Below, piece by piece: positions 1 to 7,442 of a stretch of DNA of 32,800 nucleotides. The position numbers and the translations under genes were made by a program. A model generated the notes under the pieces. It saw only the letters and a program-made list of their open reading frames with translations. It searched no databases and was not told the origin of the DNA. The DNA is from Gammaproteobacteria bacterium (GTDB lineage: Bacteria > Pseudomonadota > Gammaproteobacteria > Xanthomonadales > Wenzhouxiangellaceae): assembly GCA_009908385.1 (NCBI GenBank), contig JAAAPE010000089.1, positions 1 through 32,800 on the forward strand, written 5' to 3'. Position 1 is the stretch's first letter. Each line of letters begins with the position of its first letter.

Positions 1-468
1 CTCGTCGGAAAGCTGCCGGACCGCGTCGTCGGCCACGTCATAGAGCCAGAGCGTGTGCTTGCCCCCGTGCTCGAGCAGGAAGGCCAGGCGGGCCGAATCC
101 GAAGACCAGGACGGCGAGGCGACGCGCCCGCCCTCGGGCAGTCCCTCCACGGTCACCTTTTCGCCCGACTCGAGGTCGTGCAGCACGATGGATTCCAGCA
201 GGGTCGAGCGCGAACGCGAGAAGGTGACGGGGTCGATCCGGATGCCGGCGAGCTTGAGCTCGTCGCGGGCGACCTCCTCGAGCGGCTTGACCCACTTGTA
301 CTCGAAGGCCGCCAGCCAGCGCTTGTCCGGCGACACCGCCGAGGTCGGCTGCAGCGGCGCGTCCACCAGCGCCGTCAGCGCCGGATCGGGTTCACGGTAG
401 TTGTCGTTGGCCAGGGCCGTCGTCGCGGCCACGATCGTCAGCAGGGCAAGCGCCAGCAGTCGAGTCAT
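1..468 (-). CDS. Secreted S9-family (prolyl oligopeptidase-like) peptidase, N-terminal part only
   Basis: The reading frame opens at ATG 468 and runs without a stop to the window edge, giving 156 residues. Residues 1-20 form a signal peptide (MTRLL, then a hydrophobic run ending ALA), so the protein is exported. The rest reads like the beta-propeller domain that precedes the hydrolase domain in S9 peptidases. It contains an AVSPDKRWLAAFEY blade, a PSWSSDSARLAFLLEHG blade (a SPxWSxDGxxLAF-type repeat) and LWLYDVADD. The catalytic alpha/beta-hydrolase half would lie outside the window, so activity cannot be judged. Family known: exported oligopeptidases that trim short peptides. The nearest alternative is a TolB/WD40-like propeller protein without a hydrolase domain. 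Confidence 0.75.
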   Translation of the reverse strand, partial: MTRLLALALLTIVAATTALANDNYREPDPALTALVDAPLQPTSAVSPDKRWLAAFEYKWVKPLEEVARDELKLAGIRIDPVTFSRSRSTLLESIVLHDLESGEKVTVEGLPEGGRVASPSWSSDSARLAFLLEHGGKHTLWLYDVADDAVRQLSDE

Positions 469-560
469 GGTTGTCCTCGGGTCATTCGGAATTGGGGTGA
501 AACAGTATAGCGACGGGGAGTGGAGGGGTATGAGTGCCAGAAGTACCGTTCGGAGAAAGT

Positions 561-813
561 ACCAAGTACCGAATTCCAATTACCAAACAAATCTCAAATT
601 CCCATTTCCAATGACCGAAACGGCGGGTTCTCCTGGTTTTTCGCCACCTTCGCCCTGGGGGAACCGGCCAGGCTGGAATCCCTCGACAGATCCGAAATCC
701 TCGACCGTTGGGCGCTCAATCCTCGACAGCCATCAAGATCGGATCCGCCCGCCGTTTGCGTCATTGGAATTTGGAATTTGAGATTTGTTTGGTACTTGGT
801 GCTTGTAATTTGG
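561..813. repeat. AT-rich long inverted repeat (MITE-like) between two minus-strand genes
   Basis: The 371 bp between the S9 peptidase start and the rep stop codon hold no credible gene. Two arms, about 561-614 and 760-813, are imperfect inverted copies of each other. The left arm contains ACCAAACAAATCTCAAATTC and the right arm contains GAATTTGAGATTTGTTTGGT, its exact reverse complement over 20 bases. The arms are far lower in GC than everything around them and enclose a GC-rich loop of about 145 bp (615-759), in which CTCGACAG occurs twice. The structure suggests a nonautonomous mobile repeat or a large hairpin. No open frame or transposase is present. Confidence 0.75.
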
Positions 814-839
814 TCATTGAGGAGCCCGACTCCGACCCC

Positions 840-2834
840 CTACCCTTCCAGCATGGCCTTCAGGGCCGCGATGTTGTCCATGGCGTCCTCGGCCGAGGCT
901 TCTTCACTGCCGTGTCGGGCCGGCCAGGTGATGGCGTCTTCGGGCAGTTCGTCGAGAAAGCGGCTCGGCGTGGTCTCGACCTGTTCGCCGCCGCGGCGGC
1001 GACGGCGGGCATACGAGATCTGCAGCTTGCGCTCGGCGCGGGTGATGCCCACGTACATCAACCGTCGCTCTTCCTCGACGGTGTCCTCGTCCACCGAGCG
1101 GGTGTGCGGCATCAGGCCTTCCTCGCAGCCGGCCAGCCACACGCGCGGAAACTCCAGGCCCTTGGCCGCGTGCAGGGTCATCAGGCGCACCAGGTCGGCG
1201 CCGTCGTTGCGGTCGTCGTCCGGGCCGGCGGCCAGCGAGACGCGCGCGATCAGTTCGTCGGCCGAATTGACGTCGGCGCTCAGGCGTTCGACCCAGCCGG
1301 TGAGGTCCTTGATCGAGCGCCGCCGGCGGTCGGCCTTCTTCGGGTCGTCGTCGGTCTCGATCAGCCACTCCAGGTAGCCGATGTGGTCGAGCATCTCGGC
1401 GTAGGCCTCGCCGATGTCGCCGCGCTCGGCCCGGTCGTTGAAGTCGATGAGCATGTTGGTGAACGAGCGGAAACCCCGCTGCGCCTGGGTCGGCAGCTCG
1501 GTCTGGAACATCGGGTCGATGGCCGCCTCGAACAGGCTCTTGCGCGTGGCGTCGGCGTAGGTCGCCAGGCGCGACATCGCGCCCGAGCCCAGGCCGCGCC
1601 TCGGCGCGTTGGCCACGCGCATGAAGGCCGAATTGTCCTCCGGGTTGACCAGCAATCGCAGGTAGGCCAGGCAGTCGCGCACCTCGCGCGCGTCGAACCA
1701 GCTCGGCCCGCCGGAGATGACGTAGGGTACGGCGTACTCGCGCAGCTGCTGCTCGATCGCGCGGGCCTGGAAATTGGAGCGGTAGAGCACGGCGCAGTCG
1801 CCGAAGCGCGAATGCCCGCCGTGCACCTCGGTGACGACGGCGCGCGCGATCGACTCGGCCTCGTCGGCTTCGTCGGCGTACTCCACGATCTCGATCCTAT
1901 CGCCCGGGCCGTGCTCGCTCCAGAGCTGCTTCTCGAACTCGTGCGGGTTGCAGGCGATCACCGAGTTGGCGGCCGTCAGGATGTAGCCGGTCGAGCGATA
2001 GTTCTGCTCGAGCTTGACCACCGTGAGATCCGGCCAGTCGGACCTGAGGCTGACCAGGTTTTCCGGCCGCGCCCCGCGCCAGCCGTAGATCGACTGGTCG
2101 TCGTCGCCCACGGCGGTGAAGGCGCCGGTGTCGGCGGCCAGCTTGCCGAGCAGGCGGTACTGCGCCTCGGAGGTGTCCTGGTATTCGTCGACCAGCAGGT
2201 ACTTGAGCTTGTGGCGCCAGCGCGTGCGCAGCACCGGATCCTCGAGCATCTTCGCGGGAATCGCGATCAGGTCGTCGAAGTCGACGGCGTTCAGGGCGGC
2301 CAGGCGCTCCTGGTAGCCGGCGTAGATCTCGGCCGCGCGGGCGGCGTTCTCGCTCGTGGCCGCCGCGTGCGCCTGCTCGACGTTCAGGCCCGCGTCCTTG
2401 TAATGCCCGATGCCCGACTGCACCGCGTAGACCATGTCGCTGGGCGCGCCCGAAGGCAGCAGCTCGCGCACCAGGTCGCCGGCGCCGTGCTGGTCGAGAA
2501 TGCTCAGCCCCTTGCGCCGCCCGGCGGCCTCCGGCTCGGAGCGCAGGATCTGCCAGCCGAGCGAGTGGAAGGTCGAGATGGTCAGCCCCTCAATCTTCCT
2601 GCGCCCCAGTCGCTTGCCGATGCGCGACTTCATCTCGCGCGCGGCCTTGTTGGTAAAGGTGATCGCCGCGATCTCGCGCGCCCCGTAATGCCCCTTGTCG
2701 ATCATCCAGGCGATCTTCTCGGTGATCACCCGCGTCTTGCCCGACCCCGCACCGGCCAGCACCAGCAGCGGCGTGTCGATATGGGTCACCGCGGCATGCT
2801 GGGCCGGGTTGAGCTTGATGGCGGACTTCGACAT
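840..2834 (-). CDS. rep: ATP-dependent DNA helicase Rep (UvrD/Rep superfamily 1)
   Basis: A 664-residue protein, close to the usual Rep length of about 670. SF1A motifs occur in order: Walker A GAGSGKT at residues 28-34, VDEYQDTSEAQYR (motif II), AVGDDDQSIYGWRGA (motif III), QNYRST (motif IV), LMTLHAAKGLEFPRV (motif V) and LMYVGITRAERKL (motif VI). The segment after motif IV (AANSVIACNPHEFEKQLWSE) is closer to Rep than to UvrD or PcrA. Rep is a 3'-5' helicase that travels with the replisome and clears protein roadblocks. ATG 2834 starts the conserved MSKSAIKLNPAQHAAV; the longer upstream frame is repeat sequence. No Shine-Dalgarno is visible before this ATG, but TACAAT lies only nine bases upstream, so the mRNA may be leaderless. 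Confidence 0.95.
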   Translation of the reverse strand: MSKSAIKLNPAQHAAVTHIDTPLLVLAGAGSGKTRVITEKIAWMIDKGHYGAREIAAITFTNKAAREMKSRIGKRLGRRKIEGLTISTFHSLGWQILRSEPEAAGRRKGLSILDQHGAGDLVRELLPSGAPSDMVYAVQSGIGHYKDAGLNVEQAHAAATSENAARAAEIYAGYQERLAALNAVDFDDLIAIPAKMLEDPVLRTRWRHKLKYLLVDEYQDTSEAQYRLLGKLAADTGAFTAVGDDDQSIYGWRGARPENLVSLRSDWPDLTVVKLEQNYRSTGYILTAANSVIACNPHEFEKQLWSEHGPGDRIEIVEYADEADEAESIARAVVTEVHGGHSRFGDCAVLYRSNFQARAIEQQLREYAVPYVISGGPSWFDAREVRDCLAYLRLLVNPEDNSAFMRVANAPRRGLGSGAMSRLATYADATRKSLFEAAIDPMFQTELPTQAQRGFRSFTNMLIDFNDRAERGDIGEAYAEMLDHIGYLEWLIETDDDPKKADRRRRSIKDLTGWVERLSADVNSADELIARVSLAAGPDDDRNDGADLVRLMTLHAAKGLEFPRVWLAGCEEGLMPHTRSVDEDTVEEERRLMYVGITRAERKLQISYARRRRRGGEQVETTPSRFLDELPEDAITWPARHGSEEASAEDAMDNIAALKAMLEG

Positions 2835-2843
2835 GGGCGCGGC

Positions 2844-2849
2844 ATTGTA
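2844..2849 (-). promoter_or_regulatory. Candidate -10 box for a leaderless rep transcript
   Basis: On the minus strand TACAAT ends nine bases before the rep ATG, and the start codon has no purine-rich ribosome site. If this is the -10 box, transcription starts within about three bases of the ATG. No good -35 is seen at 17 bp, so the call is tentative. Confidence 0.3.
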
Positions 2850-2882
2850 GCGGAAAGACGATTCTACCCGGCGGGGCTGTCT

Positions 2883-3906
2883 ATTGGTTTTTTCGTTGTT
2901 TGGTTTTTTGGTTCGGCATCCGATGGGGGTGGTGGGCGGCTGCGCCGCGGGCGCTATGGGGCTTTCGGCACCCGGCACCCGGCACCCGGAACTGTAGTCC
3001 CGGACGGAGCGCAGCGGAGATCCGGGACCTTCTTGCAGAATGGCAGGGCGCTGGATTTTTTCTGATCCGTGGATCGGGGGATTGCGCCACCGAGCGCCGT
3101 GGCGTCCTCGACAAGTCAACTGCGATTTCGCCCGGGCCCGCTTCGCGGGGTCTTGCGGCGACTTACTTTTTTCAATTACCAAAAAAGTAAGCAAAAGGGC
3201 TCTTAAAAGATGCCGGATGGGCCGCAGGAGTCGAAATGGTGGTGGCTCCAGAATCCCGACTGCGGCTCTGTTCAGAACCGGTCTGATTCTCGGGTGGTGT
3301 TAGCAGGCTATAGGCGTAAACCGCACGAGAACGGCTCGACCTCGATGACCCCAGCTTCGGTTGGCGGAGCCGCGGCCCTCCAGCTGCGGGGCTTTGCCCA
3401 CGCGGACGCCTGCGCGCGCGAAGCGCGCGGTGTCGTGTCGTCCGAAAGTCCAGAAGCCGGACCAGGGCCACTTTCGGCTTCTGCCGAAGTCCCGGCGAAT
3501 CCAGCCGGGCTCGAACAACGCCGTAATCGGAGTTCTGGAGCCCCCACACAGTGCAAGTTCCGAGCCGCCCAACGGCGTCCTTTAAGCGCGTTTTTTGGTG
3601 ACTTTTTTCGCGCAGGAAAAAAGTTACCCGGCGCAAGAGCCTGCGAAGCAGGCCGGCCGGAACGCCTTTGACTCGTCGAGGACGCCACAGTGGCCGGTGA
3701 CGCGAACCTTCGATCTACGCAAGAGAAGAGTCCGGCGAGCTGGCATTCTGAGAGAAGGTCCCGGATCTCCGCTGCGCTCCGTCCGGGACTACGGTGCCGG
3801 GTGCCGAAAGCCCCACAGCGCCCGCGGCGCAGCCGCCCACCATCCCCCAACGGATGCCGAACCAAAAAACGAAATAACGAAGCAACGAATAAACGAAAAA
3901 ACCAAT
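2883..3906. repeat. Palindromic noncoding element, copy A (about 1.02 kb)
   Basis: The whole interval has inverted symmetry. The ends are a perfect 15-bp inverted pair ATTGGTTTTTTCGTT (2883-2897 and 3892-3906). Inward of these, the left arm (TTCGGCATCCG, GGCGGCTGCGCCGCGGGCGC, GTAGTCCCGGACGGAGCGCA, GATCCGGGACCTTCT) is mirrored in order by the right arm around 3745-3870. Further in, TTACTTTTTT/AAAAAAGTAA hairpins occur near 3162-3190 and 3596-3631. GGCTCCAGAA...CCGA is mirrored near 3244 and 3525. A perfect CGCGCGC-GAA-GCGCGCG hairpin sits at the middle (3413-3429). No transposase or tyrosine recombinase is encoded. A second copy lies at 28953-30096 in the same orientation; 3581-3663 is identical to 29659-29741 over 83 bp. 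The right end begins on the last base of the SDR stop codon, and the left end is 48 bp from the rep start. Confidence 0.85.
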
Positions 3907-4661
3907 CACCCAGCTTTAGCGATCACCCGCAACGGCAGGATCTTCATCAACCACCCGATCGGCCGCCAGGGCCACCCGGGCACGCAGGCGGTGGCCGGGG
4001 CGCGTTCGATGGCGCGCACCATGGCGCGGCTGCCCGTGACCTCGTCCACCTCGAAAGGCATCTTGCCGGCGTCCTCGTTGAGCTCGGTGCGGATGAACCC
4101 CGGCAGCAGGGTCGTGACCCGGATCGGCGTGCCCATCAGTTCCGCCCGTATGCCCTCGCCCAGGTGGGCCAGGCCGGCCTTGCTGGCGGCGTAGGCGGTC
4201 ATGTGCCCGGGCAGGCCGCGGACCGCGCTCATCGACGAGACCAGCACCAGGTGGCCGTGCTTCTGCTCGCGGAAGATCTCGACGGCGGCCTCGCACTGGG
4301 CCAGCGCCGCGACCAGGTTGGTTTCGACCACCTTGCGATTGTGCTCGAAGCGCCCGGTGCCGATTCGCCGGCCGTCGCCGACGCCGGCGTTGACCACCAC
4401 GCGATCGAGACGGCCGAGGCTGCGGGCGAAATCGCGGAAGACCTCGAACACACGCTCGTGGTCGTTGACGTCGAGCGCGCGCAGCTCGACGCGAACGCCG
4501 TGCTTGTCGGCGAGCTCGTCGCGCAGCGCTTCCAGGCGTTCGGTGCGGCGCGCGCACAAGGCGAGGTGGCAGCCCCGGGCGGCGAATTCGCGGGCCATGC
4601 CCCGGCCCAGGCCGGAGCTGGCGCCGGTGATCAAGATGGTGTCGGCTTTCGAATCGGTCAT
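3906..4661 (-). CDS. Short-chain dehydrogenase/reductase (classical SDR)
   Basis: A classical SDR of about 251 residues. It has the NAD(P)-binding TGASSGLG near the N-terminus, the structural NAG motif (VVVNAGVGD), and the catalytic Ser-Tyr-Lys triad (VSSMSAVRG followed by TAYAASKAG). An Arg-rich stretch after the second strand (CARRTERLEAL) favours NADP(H). The substrate cannot be read from the sequence. The C-terminus (WRPIGWLMKILPL) is hydrophobic and may touch the membrane. I place the start at ATG 4661 (MTDSKADTILITG); an in-frame ATG at 4670 adds three residues. CATAAT lies seven bases before ATG 4661, so this gene also could have a leaderless transcript. It follows the cyclase gene with a 46-bp gap. 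Its stop codon abuts palindromic copy A. Confidence 0.88.
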   Translation of the reverse strand: MTDSKADTILITGASSGLGRGMAREFAARGCHLALCARRTERLEALRDELADKHGVRVELRALDVNDHERVFEVFRDFARSLGRLDRVVVNAGVGDGRRIGTGRFEHNRKVVETNLVAALAQCEAAVEIFREQKHGHLVLVSSMSAVRGLPGHMTAYAASKAGLAHLGEGIRAELMGTPIRVTTLLPGFIRTELNEDAGKMPFEVDEVTGSRAMVRAIERAPATACVPGWPWRPIGWLMKILPLRVIAKAG

Positions 4662-4707
4662 GACGATCATTATGGCGCAGGCCGGCCGGCGCCGCGAAAA
4701 CCGGGAC

Positions 4708-6159
4708 TCAGCCGCGCGCCTGCACCACGCGGTCGCGCCCGGCGCGCTTGGCTTCGAGCAGCATCGCGTCGGCGCGGTCGAAGGCCCGCGTGATCGAGTC
4801 GCCGGGCGAGAGCTCGATCACGCTGAAGGTTCCCGCCAGGCCGGCCTCCACGCCGGGAACGTGAATGTCGTGCAGCGCGCGGCGCAGCTCTTCGGCCCGC
4901 GCGACCGCACGGTCGCCGCTGCAGGCGGGCATCAGGAGCATGAATTCGTCGCCGCCGAAACGCCCGAAGAGGTCGTCGTGGCGCAGCCGGGCCGCGACGG
5001 TGTCGGCCACGCGGCGCAGCGCCTCGTCGCCGGCCGAATGGCCCAGGCGATCGTTGATCTGCTTGAATCGGTCGATGTCGAAGATCACCAGCGCGGCCCG
5101 GGCGTCGCGTCCGCGCAGCAGCAGGAGCTCCTCGCGGGAGCGCTCGAAGAAATGCCGGCGACTGGTCACGCCGGTCAGCTCGTCGGCCTCGGCGATCTGG
5201 CGCAGCCGGCGATTCTGTTCGACCAGGGTCGGCACGGCCAGGCCGAACCAGGTGCTCGCCGCGATCACGGTCAGCGCGAACTGGTAGACCATGGCCTGTT
5301 CGTCGAGCCCGAACAGCCCGACGCTGAGCGCGATCAGCACGCTGAGCGCCGCGAGCGAGACGGCCACCCGGAAGGCCGACTCCGTATAGGTGATCCACAT
5401 CTGCGGGATGATCAGGAAGAAGACCGCGAAGGCCAGCACCTCGTCCTGGTCGAACATCGCGGTCAGCGTCATGACCAGGCCGAGCAGGGCGAGCAGGACG
5501 ACCAGCTTCATCGCCCAGGGCCCGGCCGGCCGTGGCACCGCCCGCAGGTCGATGACCGGGAAGGCGCGGCGGGCCGGTGGCAGGCGATGGGCCAGCAGGC
5601 CGGCGAACAGCGGGGTGAGCGTCACCGCGGCGGCCATGTCGCCGACCCACCAGGGCAACCACAGGCCGGCGCTGTCGGTGCGCGGCAGCGAGCCGCCCAG
5701 GATCAGCGCCTCGATGCCGAGCCGGGCGGCCAGCAGGGCCGAGAGCGAGGCCACGACCAGGAAGGCGATCACCCGCGCGGGCAGCGACAGGGCCCGCCGC
5801 TGGCGCCCGATCCAGCCGAGCGCGGCCGCGCCGACCAGGTAGGCGCCACCGTGCGCGAGGGCGAAGAGCAACCCGGCGACGAGGGTGCCCCCGGTGGGCC
5901 TCGGCGCGCCGTAGACGACGTCCGCCCAGAAGGTCACGGCGACCGCGGCGGGCACCAGTACGATCGCGGCACGATAGCCAGTGACCAGGAAGGCGGCGAG
6001 CGTCAGGGCGGCCGGGGGAAACCAGATGCTCGCGTGCGGCGCGTATTCCATCAGCGCCGAAGCGCGCCACAGCGCCACCCAGGCGAGTGCCAGCAGGATC
6101 ATCCGCGGCAGCGAAAGTCTCGACTCGGCGCCGGGCCGTTCTTGCTGGATGGTCGACAT
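4708..6159 (-). CDS. Membrane diguanylate cyclase, MASE1-GGDEF
   Basis: A 483-residue protein. Residues about 20-310 are a multi-pass membrane region with MASE1 signatures: ASIWFPPAALTLAAF near 43-57, then FWADVVYG, and a GAYLVGAAALGW helix. A GGDEF domain begins near residue 327 (ELTGVTSRRHF) and carries an intact active site RFGGDEF at 400-406, preceded by FDIDRFKQINDRLGH. RHDD at 393-396, five residues before GGDEF, matches the RxxD inhibitory I-site, so product feedback is expected. The enzyme should make c-di-GMP from two GTP at the inner membrane. The MASE1 ligand is not known from sequence. It is divergent from pilU and upstream of the SDR gene, probably on the same transcript. Confidence 0.93.
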   Translation of the reverse strand: MSTIQQERPGAESRLSLPRMILLALAWVALWRASALMEYAPHASIWFPPAALTLAAFLVTGYRAAIVLVPAAVAVTFWADVVYGAPRPTGGTLVAGLLFALAHGGAYLVGAAALGWIGRQRRALSLPARVIAFLVVASLSALLAARLGIEALILGGSLPRTDSAGLWLPWWVGDMAAAVTLTPLFAGLLAHRLPPARRAFPVIDLRAVPRPAGPWAMKLVVLLALLGLVMTLTAMFDQDEVLAFAVFFLIIPQMWITYTESAFRVAVSLAALSVLIALSVGLFGLDEQAMVYQFALTVIAASTWFGLAVPTLVEQNRRLRQIAEADELTGVTSRRHFFERSREELLLLRGRDARAALVIFDIDRFKQINDRLGHSAGDEALRRVADTVAARLRHDDLFGRFGGDEFMLLMPACSGDRAVARAEELRRALHDIHVPGVEAGLAGTFSVIELSPGDSITRAFDRADAMLLEAKRAGRDRVVQARG

Positions 6160-6269
6160 GTATTTGCTGTTTCGCTCTGGCGGCCGTGGGTCACCCAGCG
6201 GCCGGCCGGCCGCTGATCCCCGGCGATGATAGCAGCCGGGAGCCGGGCGGCAGGCCCCGCGGGGCGCGA

Positions 6270-6298
6270 TTGCAATGCAGCGGGCGCTTTCCTATGCT
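6270..6298 (+). promoter_or_regulatory. Sigma70-type promoter for pilU
   Basis: TTGCAA (6270-6275) and TATGCT (6293-6298) are separated by exactly 17 bases. Transcription would start near 6305, giving a leader of about 28 bases before the pilU ATG with its own ribosome site. It lies in the divergent gap between the MASE1 cyclase and pilU. Confidence 0.55.
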
Positions 6299-6332
6299 GG
6301 CCGCTGGTGCAAGCGACTCCTGAAGGGGCGGC

Positions 6333-7442
6333 ATGGAAATCGAGGCCTACCTGCGAGCCATGGTCAAGCACAACGCGTCCGACCTGTTCTTCAGCGCGGG
6401 CGCGCCGGCGGGCATCAAGATCCAGGGGGAGACGCGCCGCCTGGGCCAGGAGAACCTGTCCTCGCAGCAGGTGCGCAAGCTGGCCTATTCCCTGCTCAAC
6501 GACAAGCAGATCGCGACCTTCGAGGCCGAGATGGAGCTCAACCTGGCCATCGCGCTCGAGTCACTCGGCCGCTTCCGGGTCAACCTCTTCCGCCAGCGCG
6601 GTTCGGTGGCCATGGTGGTGCGCTACATCAAGAGCGAGATTCCCTCGATCGAGGACCTCGACCTGCCGCCGATCCTCAAGGACCTGATCATGGAGCCGCG
6701 CGGGCTGATCCTGGTCGTCGGCGCGACCGGCTCGGGCAAGTCGACCACGCTGGCCTCGATGATCGATCACCGCAACGAACGCCGCACCGGCCACATCCTC
6801 ACCATCGAGGAGCCGATCGAGTTCCTGCACAAGCACAAGAAGTCGATCGTCGACCAGCGCGAGCTGGGACTCGACACGCTCAGCTATGCCAACGCGCTCA
6901 AGAACGCCATGCGCGAAGCGCCCGACGTCATCCTGATCGGCGAGATCCGCGACCGCGAGACCATGAAGCACGCCATCAGCTATGCCGAAACCGGGCACCT
7001 CTGCCTGTCGACCCTGCACGCCAACAACGCCAACCAGACGCTCGATCGCATCATCAACTTCTTCCCGGAGTCGGCCCACCACCAGCTGTTCATCGACCTG
7101 TCGGAACACCTGCGCGCCATCGTCAGCCAGCGCCTGGTGCCGTCGAGCGACGGCAAACGCGTCCCGGCCGTGGAGGTTCTCATCCGCACGCCCTACGTGG
7201 CCGACCTGATTCTCAAGAACGACATCGACAGCATCAAGGAAGCGATGAAGGAAGGGGGGCAGGCGGGCATGCAGACCTTCGACCAGGCCCTGCTCAAGCT
7301 CTACCGGGAGAGCCGCATTTCCGAGGAGCAGGCGCTCGAGCACGCCGACTCGCGCAACGACCTCGGCCTGGCCATCCGCACTTCGCGCAACCGCAGCGCC
7401 GATGACGCACCGGAAGGCCTCAGCATTGACCAATTCGACTGA
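6333..7442 (+). CDS. pilU: Type IV pilus retraction ATPase PilU
   Basis: A 369-residue PilT/PilU-family hexameric ATPase that helps pull type IV pili back. Visible motifs are Walker A GATGSGKST at 130-138, the Asp box TIEEPIEF at 157-164, Walker B VILIGEIRD at 199-207 and the His box STLHANNA at 226-233. The N-terminus MEIEAYLRAMVKHNASDLFF and the C-terminal extension after the motor core (FDQALLKLYRESRIS, then an acidic tail) fit PilU better than PilT; PilT usually has AIRNLIREG-like sequence here. AAGGGG upstream of ATG 6333 is a ribosome site. The 3' end overlaps the next gene, a degenerate GGDEF-EAL protein. No pilT is visible in the window. Confidence 0.88.
   Translation: MEIEAYLRAMVKHNASDLFFSAGAPAGIKIQGETRRLGQENLSSQQVRKLAYSLLNDKQIATFEAEMELNLAIALESLGRFRVNLFRQRGSVAMVVRYIKSEIPSIEDLDLPPILKDLIMEPRGLILVVGATGSGKSTTLASMIDHRNERRTGHILTIEEPIEFLHKHKKSIVDQRELGLDTLSYANALKNAMREAPDVILIGEIRDRETMKHAISYAETGHLCLSTLHANNANQTLDRIINFFPESAHHQLFIDLSEHLRAIVSQRLVPSSDGKRVPAVEVLIRTPYVADLILKNDIDSIKEAMKEGGQAGMQTFDQALLKLYRESRISEEQALEHADSRNDLGLAIRTSRNRSADDAPEGLSIDQFD

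Noticed and set aside
561-813. CRISPR array
   Set aside because: There are only two arms in inverted orientation with no regular spacers; no cas gene is present in the window.
708-3065. A 785-codon plus-strand open frame opposite rep
   Set aside because: It is a shadow of the high-GC rep gene: repeated Val/Gly/Arg/Ala composition, no recognisable domain, while the minus strand has all helicase motifs.
2883-3906. Insertion sequence with transposase
   Set aside because: Perfect terminal inverted repeats are present, but no frame has DDE, HUH or Tyr-recombinase motifs and no target-site duplication is visible. I call it a nonautonomous palindromic repeat only.
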